From Moraxellaceae bacterium (GTDB taxonomy: Bacteria > Pseudomonadota > Gammaproteobacteria > Pseudomonadales > Moraxellaceae), in the NCBI GenBank assembly GCA_030680295.1, contig JAUXVU010000033.1:62001-126000 (forward strand): a stretch of 64,000 nt of DNA. Reading direction: 5' to 3'. A model generated the notes under the pieces. The model had not been told where the DNA came from. It searched no databases and worked only from the letters and a program-made list of their open reading frames with translations. Shown here in pieces: positions 21,665 to 30,795 of the stretch (positions within the stretch are counted from its first letter, which is position 1; every line of letters starts with the position of its first letter). The translations under genes were made by a program, and so were the position numbers.

Positions 21665-22517
21665 CGTGCTGCCCTCCGCTCACGCGCCACTGCCCCGATA
21701 AATCAGACCAACTTTGCACATTGCTCAAACCGGCCTGCTGACACAGCGACCGCACCGCATCGGCTTGCTCGGCACCATGTTCCAACAGCAACCAGCCCTG
21801 CTCGTTTAGATGGGCCTGCGCCTGACTGATAATACGCCGATAATCACCCAAACCATTCATATCAGCCACCAGTGCTGTACGAGGCTCATAACTCAGTGTT
21901 GGCAAATGCATATCATCTGCTGCCAAATAGGGCGGATTGCTGACAATCAGGTCAAAGCGCTCATTGGCCAGCGCGGACAACCAGTTACTTTGCAGACAGC
22001 GCAGCGGCAACTTTAGCTGCTGGGCATTATCAATGGCGACACCTAAGGCATCAGCACAGGCATCCACTGCCGTCACTTGCCAGTGCGGACGCTCATGCTT
22101 TAACGCTAGGGCAATCGCACCACTACCACAGCCTAAATCAACTACCTGCAACTCACGTTCACGATCAGGAAAAAGCGCTAGTGCCACCTCGACTAGAGTT
22201 TCGGTATCGGCACGTGGAATGAGTGTGGCTGGCGTCACACGTAGTGGCAGCGACCAAAACTCAGCTTGCCCCACAATATAGGCCAACGGCTCACCGTCGC
22301 AACGACGCTTTAAACCAGCGTTTAACTCAGTTAACTGGCTGCCCGATAAAACCTGTTCTGACCGCGATAAAATCTGCGCCGAGGTCAGCCCCAATAACGA
22401 GCGCAACAACCACTGTGCCTCACGGCGAGGGCTTTCATCAGTCAATCCCGGCTGGCGCCATGCATTTGACGCCGCTAAAGCCGCCTCAGCTGCTGCCAAC
22501 CAGTCGGTTATGGTCAT
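21654..22517 (-). CDS. prmC: Peptide chain release factor N5-glutamine methyltransferase
   Basis: Methylates the glutamine of the GGQ motif in release factors 1 and 2 using S-adenosylmethionine. The SAM-binding [13 protein letters not shown] is at about 125-137 and the catalytic NPPY at 194-197; the first 70 residues are the helical release-factor-binding part. The gene overlaps its substrate gene prfA by four bases and moeB by 11, indicating one operon and coupled translation. Confidence 0.96.
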   Translation of the reverse strand: MTITDWLAAAEAALAASNAWRQPGLTDESPRREAQWLLRSLLGLTSAQILSRSEQVLSGSQLTELNAGLKRRCDGEPLAYIVGQAEFWSLPLRVTPATLIPRADTETLVEVALALFPDRERELQVVDLGCGSGAIALALKHERPHWQVTAVDACADALGVAIDNAQQLKLPLRCLQSNWLSALANERFDLIVSNPPYLAADDMHLPTLSYEPRTALVADMNGLGDYRRIISQAQAHLNEQGWLLLEHGAEQADAVRSLCQQAGLSNVQSWSDLSGQWRVSGGQHGVI

Positions 22518-23596
22518 ACGTCGTTAGCCAGTGCCGCCAGCAAATCTGCCTGATGCTCAGTGGCCAGTGCTTGTAATAACTCACCCACATCACCGGCAAT
22601 AATTTCATCCAAGCGATATAAGGTCAGGTTGATGCGGTGATCGGTGACACGTCCTTGCGGAAAGTTATAGGTACGAATGCGCTCAGAGCGGTCACCACTA
22701 CCGACCAAGTCACGCCGCAAGCTGGCTGAGGCCTGTTGCTGCACAGCTTGCTGCGCTGCCAATAATTTAGCCGCCAACAAAGACAGCGCACGGGCTTTAT
22801 TCTTATGCTGCGAGCGCTCGTCTTGGCATTCGACTACAACACCCGTGGGAATGTGCGTTACCCGTACTGCCGAGTCGGTTTTGTTGATGTGCTGACCGCC
22901 AGCACCACTGGCGCGATAGGTATCAATGCGCAAATCAGACGGATTAATGTCGACATGCTCGATTTCTTCCGACTCCGGCAAAATCGCTACCGTACATGCC
23001 GAGGTATGTACACGACCCTGTGACTCAGTCGCAGGCACACGCTGCACACGATGTGCACCCGACTCAAACTTCAGAGCCGCATAAGCGCCCTCACCTTCCA
23101 CTTTGGAAATAACTTCTTTATAACCGCCATGCTCGCCTAAGCTGCTTGACACAATCTCCACACGCCAACCCATACGTTCGGCATAGCGGCAATACATGCG
23201 AAATAAATCACCGGCAAAAATGGCCGCTTCGTCACCACCGGTACCGGCACGTACCTCCAACCAAATATTGCAGTTGTCGTTTGGATCTTTGGGCACCATC
23301 AAGGTTTGCAGGTCAGCTTCAAACTGCAGCAAACGCTCATTGGCCTCGCTTATTTCTTGCTCGGCTAGCTCACGAAAGTCTGGGTCCGACAATAAAGCTT
23401 TTGCTTCGCTTAACTGTTGCTGTGTTTGTCGATAGGCTGCCAATGCAGCAACCACCGGATCCAGTTCAGCATGCTCACGCGACAGTTTGCGAAATTGTGT
23501 TTGATCATTGATTACCGACGGATCGGATAACAAAGCCCCTACTTCTTCATAACGTTCAGCCAGTCGGTCTAAACGTTCTAATAATGCCGCTTTCAT
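22514..23596 (-). CDS. prfA: Peptide chain release factor 1
   Basis: Terminates translation at UAA and UAG. The peptidyl-hydrolysis motif GGQ is at 233-235 and the codon-recognition PAT tripeptide (PxT type, [10 protein letters not shown]) at about 188-190, which marks RF1 as opposed to RF2. The 360-residue length equals E. coli RF1. The start overlaps the hemA stop by one base (TGATG), the standard hemA-prfA-prmC arrangement of gammaproteobacteria. Confidence 0.97.
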   Translation of the reverse strand: MKAALLERLDRLAERYEEVGALLSDPSVINDQTQFRKLSREHAELDPVVAALAAYRQTQQQLSEAKALLSDPDFRELAEQEISEANERLLQFEADLQTLMVPKDPNDNCNIWLEVRAGTGGDEAAIFAGDLFRMYCRYAERMGWRVEIVSSSLGEHGGYKEVISKVEGEGAYAALKFESGAHRVQRVPATESQGRVHTSACTVAILPESEEIEHVDINPSDLRIDTYRASGAGGQHINKTDSAVRVTHIPTGVVVECQDERSQHKNKARALSLLAAKLLAAQQAVQQQASASLRRDLVGSGDRSERIRTYNFPQGRVTDHRINLTLYRLDEIIAGDVGELLQALATEHQADLLAALANDV

Positions 23597-24879
23597 CAGG
23601 TTTGTTCTTCATCCAAAGGGGTTTTGGCGGTTAAGCCCAATACTCGCGATGCCAATGCCAGTTGCTCTAAATCACCTTCCGCGGCTAGCTGACGCAGATT
23701 CACCGTTGGTGCATGCAGCCAACGATTCAGCATATTGTGCTGTAAGCGCGCCAATACCTGCTCTGCATCCAAGCCGGCGCGAATAGCCTCAACCGCACGC
23801 GCTCGCTCTTCTTCAACCAGCTGCATGGCCTCTCGGCGCAGTTGGCCAATTAAGGCCGAAGCATCTTGCTGAATGCGCTGCTGCTGTAAAAAGTGGTCAA
23901 CACGGGCATCAATCAATTGGTTTGCCTCAATTGCGGCAGCTTGACGTTGGCGCAAGCCAGCATCCACCACCGACTGTAGGTCATCAACGGTATATAAAAA
24001 CACATCATCAAGATCAGCCACCTGCGATGCAATATCACGCGGCACGGCAATATCAATCAATAATAACGGACGATGGCGGCGTTTTTTCATAGCCTGCTGC
24101 ACCATATCCACTGTTACTACCGGCGACACACTGCCGGTACAACTAACCACCATGTCGGCACTTTCTAAGGCTATCGCCAACTCAGACCACGGCAATGTCT
24201 GGGCACTAACTTCTTGCGCCAACTGCTGGGCACGCTCATCACCACGGTTTACCACCGTCAATGACTGCACACCCTGCTCACGTAAATGTCGCGCCACTAG
24301 TGCATTCATTTCCCCCGCGCCAATCAACAACACCGGGGTCTCGCTTAAGGAGTCAAACACCTGTCGTGCCAAGTTTACAGCAGCAAAACCAATCGACACT
24401 GGGCTGCTGCCAATACTGGTTTCAGTGCGTACTTGTTTAACCGCAGCGAACACCGTTTGAAACAGGCGACGCAACTCAGCACCTAAGGTGCCTGCCGCTT
24501 CAGCCTGTGAATAGGCTTGCTTCATTTGGCCAAAAATTTGCGGCTCACCCAAAATCATGGAGTCTAAGCCGGCCGCAACTTGCATCGCATGGCGCACGGC
24601 AGCCGCTGACTCATGTCGATAACAGACGGGCACCAGATCCGACAGCGGAATGTCACAGACCTGACTCAGCCACTGTTGTAACTGCTCAGCTTGCTCATCA
24701 ACCGCCACCGCATAAAACTCTGTGCGATTACAAGTCGATAAAATGGCCAGCTCGGTCATCCCCGTTTGCTGGGCAGCGTCTTGTAGTAACTGGCATAGCT
24801 GATCCGGAGCAAACGCTACGCGTTCGCGCAGTGCCACAGATGCGGTTCGATGATTAATGCCAAATGCCAGCAGACCCAT
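23596..24879 (-). CDS. hemA: Glutamyl-tRNA reductase
   Basis: First committed enzyme of the C5 heme pathway; reduces Glu-tRNA(Glu) to glutamate-1-semialdehyde. Starting at the ATG at 24879 puts the catalytic cysteine at residue 50 (STCNRTE), as in E. coli. The NADPH-binding LLIGAGEM follows near residue 190 and a helical dimerisation domain ends the 427-residue protein. A longer frame to 24960 would run into the lolB promoter region. Divergent from lolB, as in many gammaproteobacteria. Confidence 0.96.
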   Translation of the reverse strand: MGLLAFGINHRTASVALRERVAFAPDQLCQLLQDAAQQTGMTELAILSTCNRTEFYAVAVDEQAEQLQQWLSQVCDIPLSDLVPVCYRHESAAAVRHAMQVAAGLDSMILGEPQIFGQMKQAYSQAEAAGTLGAELRRLFQTVFAAVKQVRTETSIGSSPVSIGFAAVNLARQVFDSLSETPVLLIGAGEMNALVARHLREQGVQSLTVVNRGDERAQQLAQEVSAQTLPWSELAIALESADMVVSCTGSVSPVVTVDMVQQAMKKRRHRPLLLIDIAVPRDIASQVADLDDVFLYTVDDLQSVVDAGLRQRQAAAIEANQLIDARVDHFLQQQRIQQDASALIGQLRREAMQLVEEERARAVEAIRAGLDAEQVLARLQHNMLNRWLHAPTVNLRQLAAEGDLEQLALASRVLGLTAKTPLDEEQT

Positions 24880-24965
24880 GCCTGTTTTGCGCCCAGAGTA
24901 TGCGTTGAAGTAGTGGCGAATTGTGCGGCAAGCCATTCGCAAAGACAAATACATGGGCATCTTTT

Positions 24966-24974
24966 TGCTAGACT
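24966..24974 (+). promoter_or_regulatory. Possible extended -10 promoter for lolB-ispE
   Basis: TGC followed by TAGACT (24969-24974) and a GC-rich stretch lies 30 bases before the lolB ATG in the hemA-lolB divergent gap. No good -35 box is seen at 16-18 bases, so the extended TG motif would have to compensate. Confidence 0.3.
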
Positions 24975-25003
24975 GCGCCTATCGCGCTTACGGACACTTA
25001 TAT

Positions 25004-25615
25004 ATGTCGGCTGCAACACTTAAACACGTTGGACAATTTGGCCTGCAACTATTGCTAGCACTCACGTTATCAGCCTGTGCCACCAAATTCACACCACCTA
25101 CACAGCCTGCTGAGCATATCGGCAAAGATATTCGTCAGCTTCAACACTGGGAAGCTAGCGGCAAAGCCAGCACTCGGGTATTTGGCAAAACTGTTTCCGG
25201 CACATTTTCTTGGCAGCGCGTAGGTGAAGGCTTTGAAGCCGAAGGCGCCGGGCCTTTAGGTCAAATGCGCACGGTCGTAGTTGGCCAAGAAGGCATCGTG
25301 CTAATCCAAAACAGCAGTATAGGCACGCTGTATACCGACGACCCGGAAAAGCTCTCGGAAGAAATGGCCTACACACCCGTACCACCGTTTCATCTGAATG
25401 CCTGGCTGTCAGGCTGGCCTAAAGAGGCTGAAACCAAGGTAAGCCTGCTACCTACGGATCAAGGTGTGCGTGAGTTTCACGAGCGTGGCTGGCATGTTCA
25501 AGTCATTAGTGAGCAAATTATTGATAATTACCGCGTTCCCGAACGCATCATCATGACGTGGGATCATCGTCGTGTTGTGGTCGCAATCAATAACTGGCAG
25601 GCAAAAACACCATGA
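25004..25615 (+). CDS. lolB: Outer-membrane lipoprotein receptor LolB
   Basis: Accepts lipoproteins from the carrier LolA and inserts them into the outer membrane. The signal ends in the lipobox LSAC with lipidated Cys25, and the 203-residue length fits. The body has the family pattern, including a basic WEASGK-type first strand and a FSWQR motif. I chose the ATG at 25004; a longer frame from 24923 lies in the promoter region. Overlaps ispE by four bases. Confidence 0.9.
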   Translation: MSAATLKHVGQFGLQLLLALTLSACATKFTPPTQPAEHIGKDIRQLQHWEASGKASTRVFGKTVSGTFSWQRVGEGFEAEGAGPLGQMRTVVVGQEGIVLIQNSSIGTLYTDDPEKLSEEMAYTPVPPFHLNAWLSGWPKEAETKVSLLPTDQGVREFHERGWHVQVISEQIIDNYRVPERIIMTWDHRRVVVAINNWQAKTP

Positions 25616-26469
25616 CTCAGCCATTACGTTTACCGGCGCCCGCCAAGCTGAATTTGTTCTTGCACATTACTGGGCGCCGCGCGGACGGCTATCACACGCT
25701 GCAAACTGTGTTTCAGTTTATTGATTTATGCGACTGGTTAACCTTTGCCATCCTAGATACTCCAGAAATCACGCTAACACCGGCCATGCCCGGCATTAGC
25801 AATGAACAAAACTTAATCGTACGCGCTGCGCGTTTATTGCAACACCATGCACAGATAAGCCAAGGTGCTGTCATTACTTTGCAGAAAAACCTGCCCCTCG
25901 GCGGCGGCTTAGGTGGCGGCTCATCCGATGCCGCCACCACCCTGCTGGCTTTAAATGAGTTATGGAACTGCCAACTCAGCCTGCCAGAGCTGGCCAAGCT
26001 TGGTCTGTCCTTAGGTGCAGATGTGCCGGTATTTGTGCTCGGGCAAGCGGCATGGGCAGAAGGTGTTGGTGAAGAGATCACCCCAATTGATATCCCAGAG
26101 CCTTGGTATGCACTATTAATACCTGCCGATAGCATAGAAACTGCACAAGCTTTTTCACACCCACGATTGACACGTAATTCTGACCCCATTACACTGCGCG
26201 CCTTCCTTGCAGGGGAGACTCGGAATGACTTCGAGATAGTGGTCAGAGAGCTGTCTCCTGCAGTAGACGAAGCCATGAAATGGTTGGCGCTGCACGGGGA
26301 TGCCAAAATGACGGGAACCGGTTGCTGTGTATACGCGCCATATACCCATCATGAAAAAGCATCTGCTATAATCGCCGCCAGCCCAATAAAAGGCTTCGTA
26401 TGTCGTGGCAAGAACCGATCGCCGGCTCATACAGCGCTCGAAAACTTCCGACGACTACATCGTTTATAG
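25612..26469 (+). CDS. ispE: 4-diphosphocytidyl-2-C-methyl-D-erythritol kinase
   Basis: GHMP kinase of the methylerythritol-phosphate isoprenoid pathway. PAKLNLFLHI and the ATP-binding glycine loop GGGLGGGSSDAA (near residue 97) are clear, and the C-terminal MTGTGCCV motif is present. The 285 residues are typical. The TAG stop (26467-26469) overlaps the first two bases of tRNA-Gln, so RNase P cleavage of a joint transcript would cut inside the stop codon. The last third of the gene also contains a likely promoter for the tRNA. Confidence 0.95.
   Translation: MTQPLRLPAPAKLNLFLHITGRRADGYHTLQTVFQFIDLCDWLTFAILDTPEITLTPAMPGISNEQNLIVRAARLLQHHAQISQGAVITLQKNLPLGGGLGGGSSDAATTLLALNELWNCQLSLPELAKLGLSLGADVPVFVLGQAAWAEGVGEEITPIDIPEPWYALLIPADSIETAQAFSHPRLTRNSDPITLRAFLAGETRNDFEIVVRELSPAVDEAMKWLALHGDAKMTGTGCCVYAPYTHHEKASAIIAASPIKGFVCRGKNRSPAHTALENFRRLHRL
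26364..26372 (+). promoter_or_regulatory. Extended -10 promoter inside ispE, for tRNA-Gln and prs
   Basis: TGC plus the consensus TATAAT (26367-26372) is followed by a GC-rich discriminator, as at stable-RNA promoters. Transcription would start near 26379, about 90 bases before tRNA-Gln. There is no clear -35 box. It lies wholly within the ispE reading frame. Confidence 0.5.
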
Positions 26470-26542
26470 GGGTGTCGCCAAGTGGTAAGGCAGCGGGTTT
26501 TGATCCCGCCATGCGTTGGTTCGAATCCAGCCACCCCTGCCA
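26468..26542 (+). tRNA. tRNA-Gln (anticodon TTG)
   Basis: A 75-base cloverleaf with encoded CCA. The acceptor AGGGGTG pairs with CACCCCT, the D arm contains AGTGGTAAGG, the anticodon stem GCGGG/CCCGC holds loop TTTTGAT with anticodon TTG, and the T arm has GTTCGAATC. It closely resembles E. coli tRNA-Gln. It begins one base before the end of the ispE stop's second base (two-base overlap) and lies 34 bases ahead of prs. Confidence 0.97.
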
Positions 26543-26575
26543 TCTTCCTTAGTCCGGCTGAGTCGACCCGTCATC

Positions 26576-27526
26576 ATGCCAAATCTTGTCATCTTTACTG
26601 GTAACGCAAATCCCGAACTTGCTCGCAAGGTCGCTACTCATTTGCACATTCCTTTAGGTGCTGCCCACGTTGGCACCTTCTCGGATGGCGAAATTGCTGT
26701 TGAAATCAATGACAATGTTCGCGGCAAAGACGTGTTCATTTTGCAGTCGACTTGTGCACCCACCAATAACAATCTGATGGAACTGATTGTTATGGCTGAT
26801 GCCTTGCGTCGTGCTAGTGCCGGTCGTATTACCGCCGTCATTCCTTACTTTGGTTATGCTCGTCAAGATCGCCGTGTACGTTCTGCACGTGTGCCTATCA
26901 CTGCCAAAGTGATTGCCGACATGCTGACCACCGTGGGCGTTGACCGTGTACTAACCGTTGACTTGCACGCTGACCAAATCCAAGGTTTCTTTGATATTCC
27001 GGTAGACAACGTCTATGGCTCACCCGTGTTGCTGGCCGACATTGAGCGTCAGGAATATCACAACCTAGTGGTTGTTTCGCCAGACGTTGGTGGCGTTGTT
27101 CGCGCCCGCGCAGTCGCTAAACAACTCGATGATGCTGATCTGGCTATTATTGACAAGCGTCGTCCTAAAGCTAACGAATCGCAGGTCATGCACATCATTG
27201 GTGAAGTAAAAGACCGTGACTGCGTGATTGTTGATGACATGGTTGATACCGCCGGCACCCTGTGCAAAGCCGCTGCCGCTTTGAAAGAGCATGGTGCTCG
27301 CCGCGTAGTGGCCTACTGTACACACGCCGTGTTATCTGGCCCTGCCATTGAAAATATTCGCAACTCGCAGCTCGATGAGTTGGTGGTTACCGATACCATT
27401 CCGTTGTCGGATGATGCCAAGGCCTGTGGCCGTATTCGTCAGTTATCTATGTCGGCTTTATTAGCAGAAACGCTGCGCCGCATTAATAACGAAGAATCGA
27501 TTAGCGCGATGTTTGATTTGTTTTAA
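26576..27526 (+). CDS. prs: Ribose-phosphate pyrophosphokinase (PRPP synthetase)
   Basis: Makes PRPP from ribose 5-phosphate and ATP, supplying purine, pyrimidine, NAD, His and Trp synthesis. The 316 residues match E. coli Prs almost throughout: [23 protein letters not shown], and the PRPP-binding [12 protein letters not shown] near residue 217. I chose the ATG at 26576; a longer frame starts inside the tRNA. The order ispE-tRNA-Gln-prs-rplY-pth-ychF is common in this part of the gammaproteobacteria. Confidence 0.97.
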   Translation: MPNLVIFTGNANPELARKVATHLHIPLGAAHVGTFSDGEIAVEINDNVRGKDVFILQSTCAPTNNNLMELIVMADALRRASAGRITAVIPYFGYARQDRRVRSARVPITAKVIADMLTTVGVDRVLTVDLHADQIQGFFDIPVDNVYGSPVLLADIERQEYHNLVVVSPDVGGVVRARAVAKQLDDADLAIIDKRRPKANESQVMHIIGEVKDRDCVIVDDMVDTAGTLCKAAAALKEHGARRVVAYCTHAVLSGPAIENIRNSQLDELVVTDTIPLSDDAKACGRIRQLSMSALLAETLRRINNEESISAMFDLF

Positions 27527-27536
27527 ACCGAACCCT

Positions 27537-27561
27537 GTGCGATGACATATTGTCATTGCGC
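27537..27561 (+). other. Strong hairpin after prs, first element of the rplY leader
   Basis: GTGCGATGACA, loop TAT, TGTCATTGCGC forms an 11-bp stem with two G-U pairs, starting 11 bases after the prs stop. No T-run follows (CAAACCCC), so it is not a standard intrinsic terminator. It may stabilise the prs mRNA end or be part of the rplY leader fold. Confidence 0.65.
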
Positions 27562-27566
27562 AAACC

Positions 27567-27620
27567 CCAGCGACTACTTTAGGTCGTTGGAACCCGCCAA
27601 CGCTGGTCGCAAGCGTTGGC
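27567..27620 (+). promoter_or_regulatory. rplY 5' leader with competing hairpins
   Basis: Stem A pairs CCAGCGAC (27567-27574) with GTCGTTGG (27583-27590). Stem C pairs GCCAACGC (27596-27603) with GCGTTGGC (27613-27620). Stem B pairs CGTTGG (27585-27590) with CCAACG (27597-27602) and excludes both A and C. Stem C ends ten bases before the rplY ribosome site (GGAG). Mutually exclusive stems are the layout of a regulated leader; autoregulation by L25 would be a guess. Confidence 0.45.
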
Positions 27621-27638
27621 AATAAACTGGAGAAAACC

Positions 27639-28274
27639 ATGTCCGCCGCAACATTTACGCTTAATGCGCAAGTCCGGACGCTTGAAGGGAAAGGTGCGAG
27701 CCGCCGCCTTCGTCGTCTAGAAGCCCGTATCCCTGCCGTCATTTATGGTGGCAGCAAACCAGCACAATCACTCAGCCTAGAGCTGCGTGAAGTGGTTAAA
27801 GCCTTAGAGAATGAAGCATTCTTCTCGCACGTGCTGACCATTAACGTTGATAGCAAGCCACAGCAAGCCGTTATTAAAGACCTGCACCGTCATCCTGTTA
27901 AAGGCATGCCAATGCACATGGACTTTTTACGTGTCGATGCAACACACAAAATCACAATGCGTGTACCACTGCACTTCACCAATCAAGAAGCCTGTGTTGG
28001 TGTAAAAATTGAAGGTGGTGAAATTACTCACTTCCTAGCGGACATCGAAGTCGCTTGCTTACCAAGCAAACTGCCTGAGTTTATCGAAGTTGATATGACT
28101 GATGTTCATTTAGGTACAACTTTGCACATGTCTGACCTCAAGCTGCCAAAAGGCGTTGAGATTCCTGTGCTGGCATTGGGCGCTGACCATGACCAGCCAG
28201 TGGCCAACGTGCATGCTCGTAAAGTAGCTACTACTGACGAAGCTGCTGAAGGCACTGCGCCTGAAGCTGAGTAA
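27639..28274 (+). CDS. rplY: 50S ribosomal protein L25 (long, Ctc form)
   Basis: Binds 5S rRNA. The 211 residues comprise the N-terminal L25 domain (about 1-95) and the C-terminal TL5/Ctc domain (about 100-190), then an acidic Ala/Glu-rich tail. E. coli has only the first domain; the long form is usual in Pseudomonas and Acinetobacter relatives. GGAG precedes the ATG. A terminator follows 19 bases after the stop, so it is probably the last gene of the prs transcript or is transcribed with its own structured leader. Confidence 0.95.
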   Translation: MSAATFTLNAQVRTLEGKGASRRLRRLEARIPAVIYGGSKPAQSLSLELREVVKALENEAFFSHVLTINVDSKPQQAVIKDLHRHPVKGMPMHMDFLRVDATHKITMRVPLHFTNQEACVGVKIEGGEITHFLADIEVACLPSKLPEFIEVDMTDVHLGTTLHMSDLKLPKGVEIPVLALGADHDQPVANVHARKVATTDEAAEGTAPEAE

Positions 28275-28292
28275 GTCAGCCGTATGTGCTAT

Positions 28293-28322
28293 AAAAGCGG
28301 GGCTTTTTAGCCCCGCTTTTTT
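28293..28322. terminator. Intrinsic terminator after rplY
   Basis: AAAAGCGGGGC, loop TTTTTA, GCCCCGCTTTTTT. A perfect GC-rich stem followed by six T on the plus strand, 19 bases after the rplY stop. Confidence 0.9.
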
Positions 28323-28349
28323 ATTTATTAAAGGATTGAGTCTTACGTC

Positions 28350-28940
28350 ATGTCTGCGCTTCGCCTTATCGTTGGGCTTGCCAACCCAGGCCCACAATAC
28401 GCCGACACTCGTCACAATGCTGGCGCGTGGTTTGTTGAGCGACTTGCTCAACAGCTAGGCGCATCACTAGTGGCTGACGCCAAATCTTATGGCGTACTGG
28501 CGCGCGTTAGTGTGGCAGATCAAGATATTCGCCTACTTATCCCCACCACCTATATGAATCGCTCGGGCCAAGCCGTTGCTGCAGTGGCAGGCTTTTATAA
28601 AATCAGCCCTGCCGAAATTTTAGTGGCGCATGATGAACTAGACCTTTTACCAGGTCAGATTCGCCTTAAAACCGGTGGCGGCCATGGTGGTCATAATGGC
28701 TTGCGCGACACCATTGCCAGTCTTGGCAACCAAAACACGTTTCATCGACTGCGCATTGGCATTGGCCACCCTGGCGACAAGTCACAAGTTTCAAACTTTG
28801 TCTTAGGCAAAGCACCTAGCGCCGAATCCGCATTAACGGAGGCGGCCATTGATGAAGCCCTGCGCCATCATGAAGCCTTAATCCAAGGCAATCTTGCGCG
28901 CGTCATGAACCAATTAAATGGCTTTTTAGCAAAGCCCTAA
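28350..28940 (+). CDS. pth: Peptidyl-tRNA hydrolase
   Basis: Releases tRNA from prematurely dissociated peptidyl-tRNA. Catalytic His22 (TRHNAG) and Asp95 (VAHDEL) stand at the E. coli positions, with Asn12 in the GLANPG loop. The 196 residues are normal. The gene follows the rplY terminator and precedes ychF by 19 bases. Confidence 0.97.
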   Translation: MSALRLIVGLANPGPQYADTRHNAGAWFVERLAQQLGASLVADAKSYGVLARVSVADQDIRLLIPTTYMNRSGQAVAAVAGFYKISPAEILVAHDELDLLPGQIRLKTGGGHGGHNGLRDTIASLGNQNTFHRLRIGIGHPGDKSQVSNFVLGKAPSAESALTEAAIDEALRHHEALIQGNLARVMNQLNGFLAKP

Positions 28941-28959
28941 GGTATTTCGGAGAACAAAC

Positions 28960-30051
28960 ATGGGATTTAACTGCGGCATTGTTGGCTTACCAAATGTGGG
29001 CAAATCCACGCTGTTTAATGCGCTAACCAAAGCTGGTATTGCAGCAGAAAACTTCCCATTTTGCACCATCGAACCCAATACTGGCGTGGTACCGATGCCT
29101 GACCCTCGTCTTGATGCACTAGCCGCCATCGTCAAGCCTGAGCGTGTAATCCCAACCAGCATGGAGTTTGTCGACATTGCTGGCCTAGTTGCGGGCGCCT
29201 CTAAGGGTGAAGGCTTAGGAAACCAGTTCCTGGCCAATATTCGTGAAACTCAAGCCATTGCCCATGTTGTTCGCTGCTTTAACGATGACAATGTTATCCA
29301 TGTGGCTGGCAAAGTGAGCCCACTAGACGATATTGCCGTGATTAATACGGAGCTCGCCTTGGCCGACCTAGATGCGGTAGAAAAGGCATTGTTTCGCATT
29401 AGCAAACAAGCCAAAGGCGGCGACAAAGAAGCTTTAGCCGTAAAAGCTGTATTTGAAAAAATCAAACCAGCGCTAGATGAAGGCTTGCCTGTTCGCAGTG
29501 TGGATTTGTCAAGTGATGAGCGTGTGGCAATTAAATCCTACGGCTTGCTCACTCTTAAACCCACCATGTACATTGCTAACGTGGATGAAAATGGCTTTGA
29601 CAACAACCCGCTACTAGACCAAGTACGTGAGTTAGCTGCGGCTGAAAATGCTGTGGTGGTCCCTATCTGCAACAAGCTTGAATCTGAAATTGCTGAATTG
29701 GATGAAGAAGACAAGGTGGCTTTTTTAGCTGACCTTGGCATGGAAGAACCCGGCTTAAACCGCGTCATTCGTGCCGGTTACGGCCTGCTAAATCTGCACA
29801 CTTACTTCACTGCCGGCGTTAAAGAAGTGCGTGCTTGGACTATCCCGCTAAACTGCACTGCACCAAAAGCCGCCAGTGTTATTCACACTGACTTTGAAAA
29901 AGGCTTTATTCGTGCCGAAGTGGTTGGCTACGAGGACTTCATTCAGTTCCAAGGTGAAGCTGGCGCCAAAGAGGCCGGCAAATGGCGTTTAGAAGGTAAG
30001 GAATACATTGTCAAAGATGGCGATGTTATGCACTTCCGCTTTAACGTGTAA
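28960..30051 (+). CDS. ychF: Ribosome-associated ATPase YchF (OLA1 family)
   Basis: Obg-like P-loop NTPase that prefers ATP and binds the ribosome; implicated in stress responses. [14 protein letters not shown] is the P-loop (near residue 8), [10 protein letters not shown] is the G3 region, and a C-terminal TGS domain ends the 363-residue protein ([13 protein letters not shown]). Length and start match the family exactly. It ends the pth-ychF pair. Confidence 0.97.
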   Translation: MGFNCGIVGLPNVGKSTLFNALTKAGIAAENFPFCTIEPNTGVVPMPDPRLDALAAIVKPERVIPTSMEFVDIAGLVAGASKGEGLGNQFLANIRETQAIAHVVRCFNDDNVIHVAGKVSPLDDIAVINTELALADLDAVEKALFRISKQAKGGDKEALAVKAVFEKIKPALDEGLPVRSVDLSSDERVAIKSYGLLTLKPTMYIANVDENGFDNNPLLDQVRELAAAENAVVVPICNKLESEIAELDEEDKVAFLADLGMEEPGLNRVIRAGYGLLNLHTYFTAGVKEVRAWTIPLNCTAPKAASVIHTDFEKGFIRAEVVGYEDFIQFQGEAGAKEAGKWRLEGKEYIVKDGDVMHFRFNV

Positions 30052-30088
30052 TTGCTTGTCAATTTTACCGTCAAAGGCACCTAAATCC

Positions 30089-30117
30089 TTGACATCGCCC
30101 TAGGCAAAAACTAGCAT
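30089..30117 (+). promoter_or_regulatory. Promoter of tRNA-Met
   Basis: Consensus TTGACA (30089-30094), 17-base spacer, TAGCAT (30112-30117), then a GC-rich discriminator, 14 bases before the mature tRNA end. The GC discriminator is typical of stringently controlled stable-RNA promoters. Confidence 0.75.
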
Positions 30118-30130
30118 ACGCGCCTGTTTT

Positions 30131-30207
30131 GGCTATGTAGCTCAGTCGGTTAGAGCACAGCACTCATAATGCTGGGGTCGCAGGTTCGAGTCCCGCCATA
30201 GCCACCA
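30131..30207 (+). tRNA. tRNA-Met (anticodon CAT, elongator type)
   Basis: A 77-base cloverleaf with encoded CCA. GGCTATG pairs with CATAGCC, the anticodon loop is CTCATAA (CAT at 30165-30167) and the T loop is GTTCGAGTC. Nearly identical in layout to E. coli elongator tRNA-Met. It lacks the three G-C pairs and the unpaired first base of the initiator. A CAT anticodon could in principle be modified for Ile, but the body matches Met. Confidence 0.95.
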
Positions 30208-30232
30208 TACCCAACGCGCTTGCGTTAACATC

Positions 30233-30258
30233 AAAACCAGCCTAGTGCTGGTTTTTTT
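30233..30258 (+). terminator. Intrinsic terminator after tRNA-Met
   Basis: AAAACCAGC, loop CTAGT, GCTGG followed by seven T, 25 bases after the tRNA. It separates the tRNA from the thermonuclease gene, whose GGAG site follows immediately. Confidence 0.85.
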
Positions 30259-30273
30259 GTTTTTGGAGTCAGC

Positions 30274-30795
30274 ATGAAGTGCCTTTTAACCTTGCTCTTG
30301 ATCACGATGATAAATGCTGCTCAGGCACAGGAGCTCTCTTCTGAGCCGCTAGTGGGCCTCGTGGTTCATGTCGGAGACGGCGACAGCATCACTCTGCTAG
30401 ATGCTCAACAACAGCGTCACCGTATTCGTTTGGGCGAAATTGATGCGCCAGAGTTAGGCCAAGCTTACGGTCAAGCAGCCAAACGCACATTACGACAGAT
30501 TATTGCCCAGCAACACGTTCGCATACACTTGCTCGATATTGATCAATATGGTCGAATCGTCGGCATCGTCTACTTAAATGATCAAGACGTAAATGCTTAT
30601 ATGTTAGAGCAAGGTATGGCGTGGATTTACCATCGTTATTTACGCCGGCCGGAGCTTAAAAAAATTGAACAAGAAGCTCGTGAACAAAAGCGTGGGCTGT
30701 GGCAACAACCAGAGCATCTACGTGTAGCGCCATGGACTTGGCGACAACAACATCGAAAACGACAACAATCGCCAAAACTTAAGGACACCCAATGA
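30274..30795 (+). CDS. Secreted thermonuclease (SNase-like)
   Basis: A 173-residue protein with a signal peptide (cleavage likely after NAAQA near residue 18) and a staphylococcal-nuclease fold. The catalytic pattern is visible: RIRLGEIDAPE carries the first Arg and the Glu, and DQYGRIVGIVY carries the second Arg. It should cut DNA and RNA outside the cytoplasm in a calcium-dependent way. The stop overlaps the GST-like gene as ATGA. The tRNA-Met terminator lies directly upstream, so the pair probably uses readthrough or a promoter within the terminator region. Confidence 0.88.
   Translation: MKCLLTLLLITMINAAQAQELSSEPLVGLVVHVGDGDSITLLDAQQQRHRIRLGEIDAPELGQAYGQAAKRTLRQIIAQQHVRIHLLDIDQYGRIVGIVYLNDQDVNAYMLEQGMAWIYHRYLRRPELKKIEQEAREQKRGLWQQPEHLRVAPWTWRQQHRKRQQSPKLKDTQ

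Noticed and set aside
25713-26306. A 197-codon minus-strand frame inside ispE
   Set aside because: Ser/Arg/Pro-rich shadow of ispE, with no supporting start signal or similarity.
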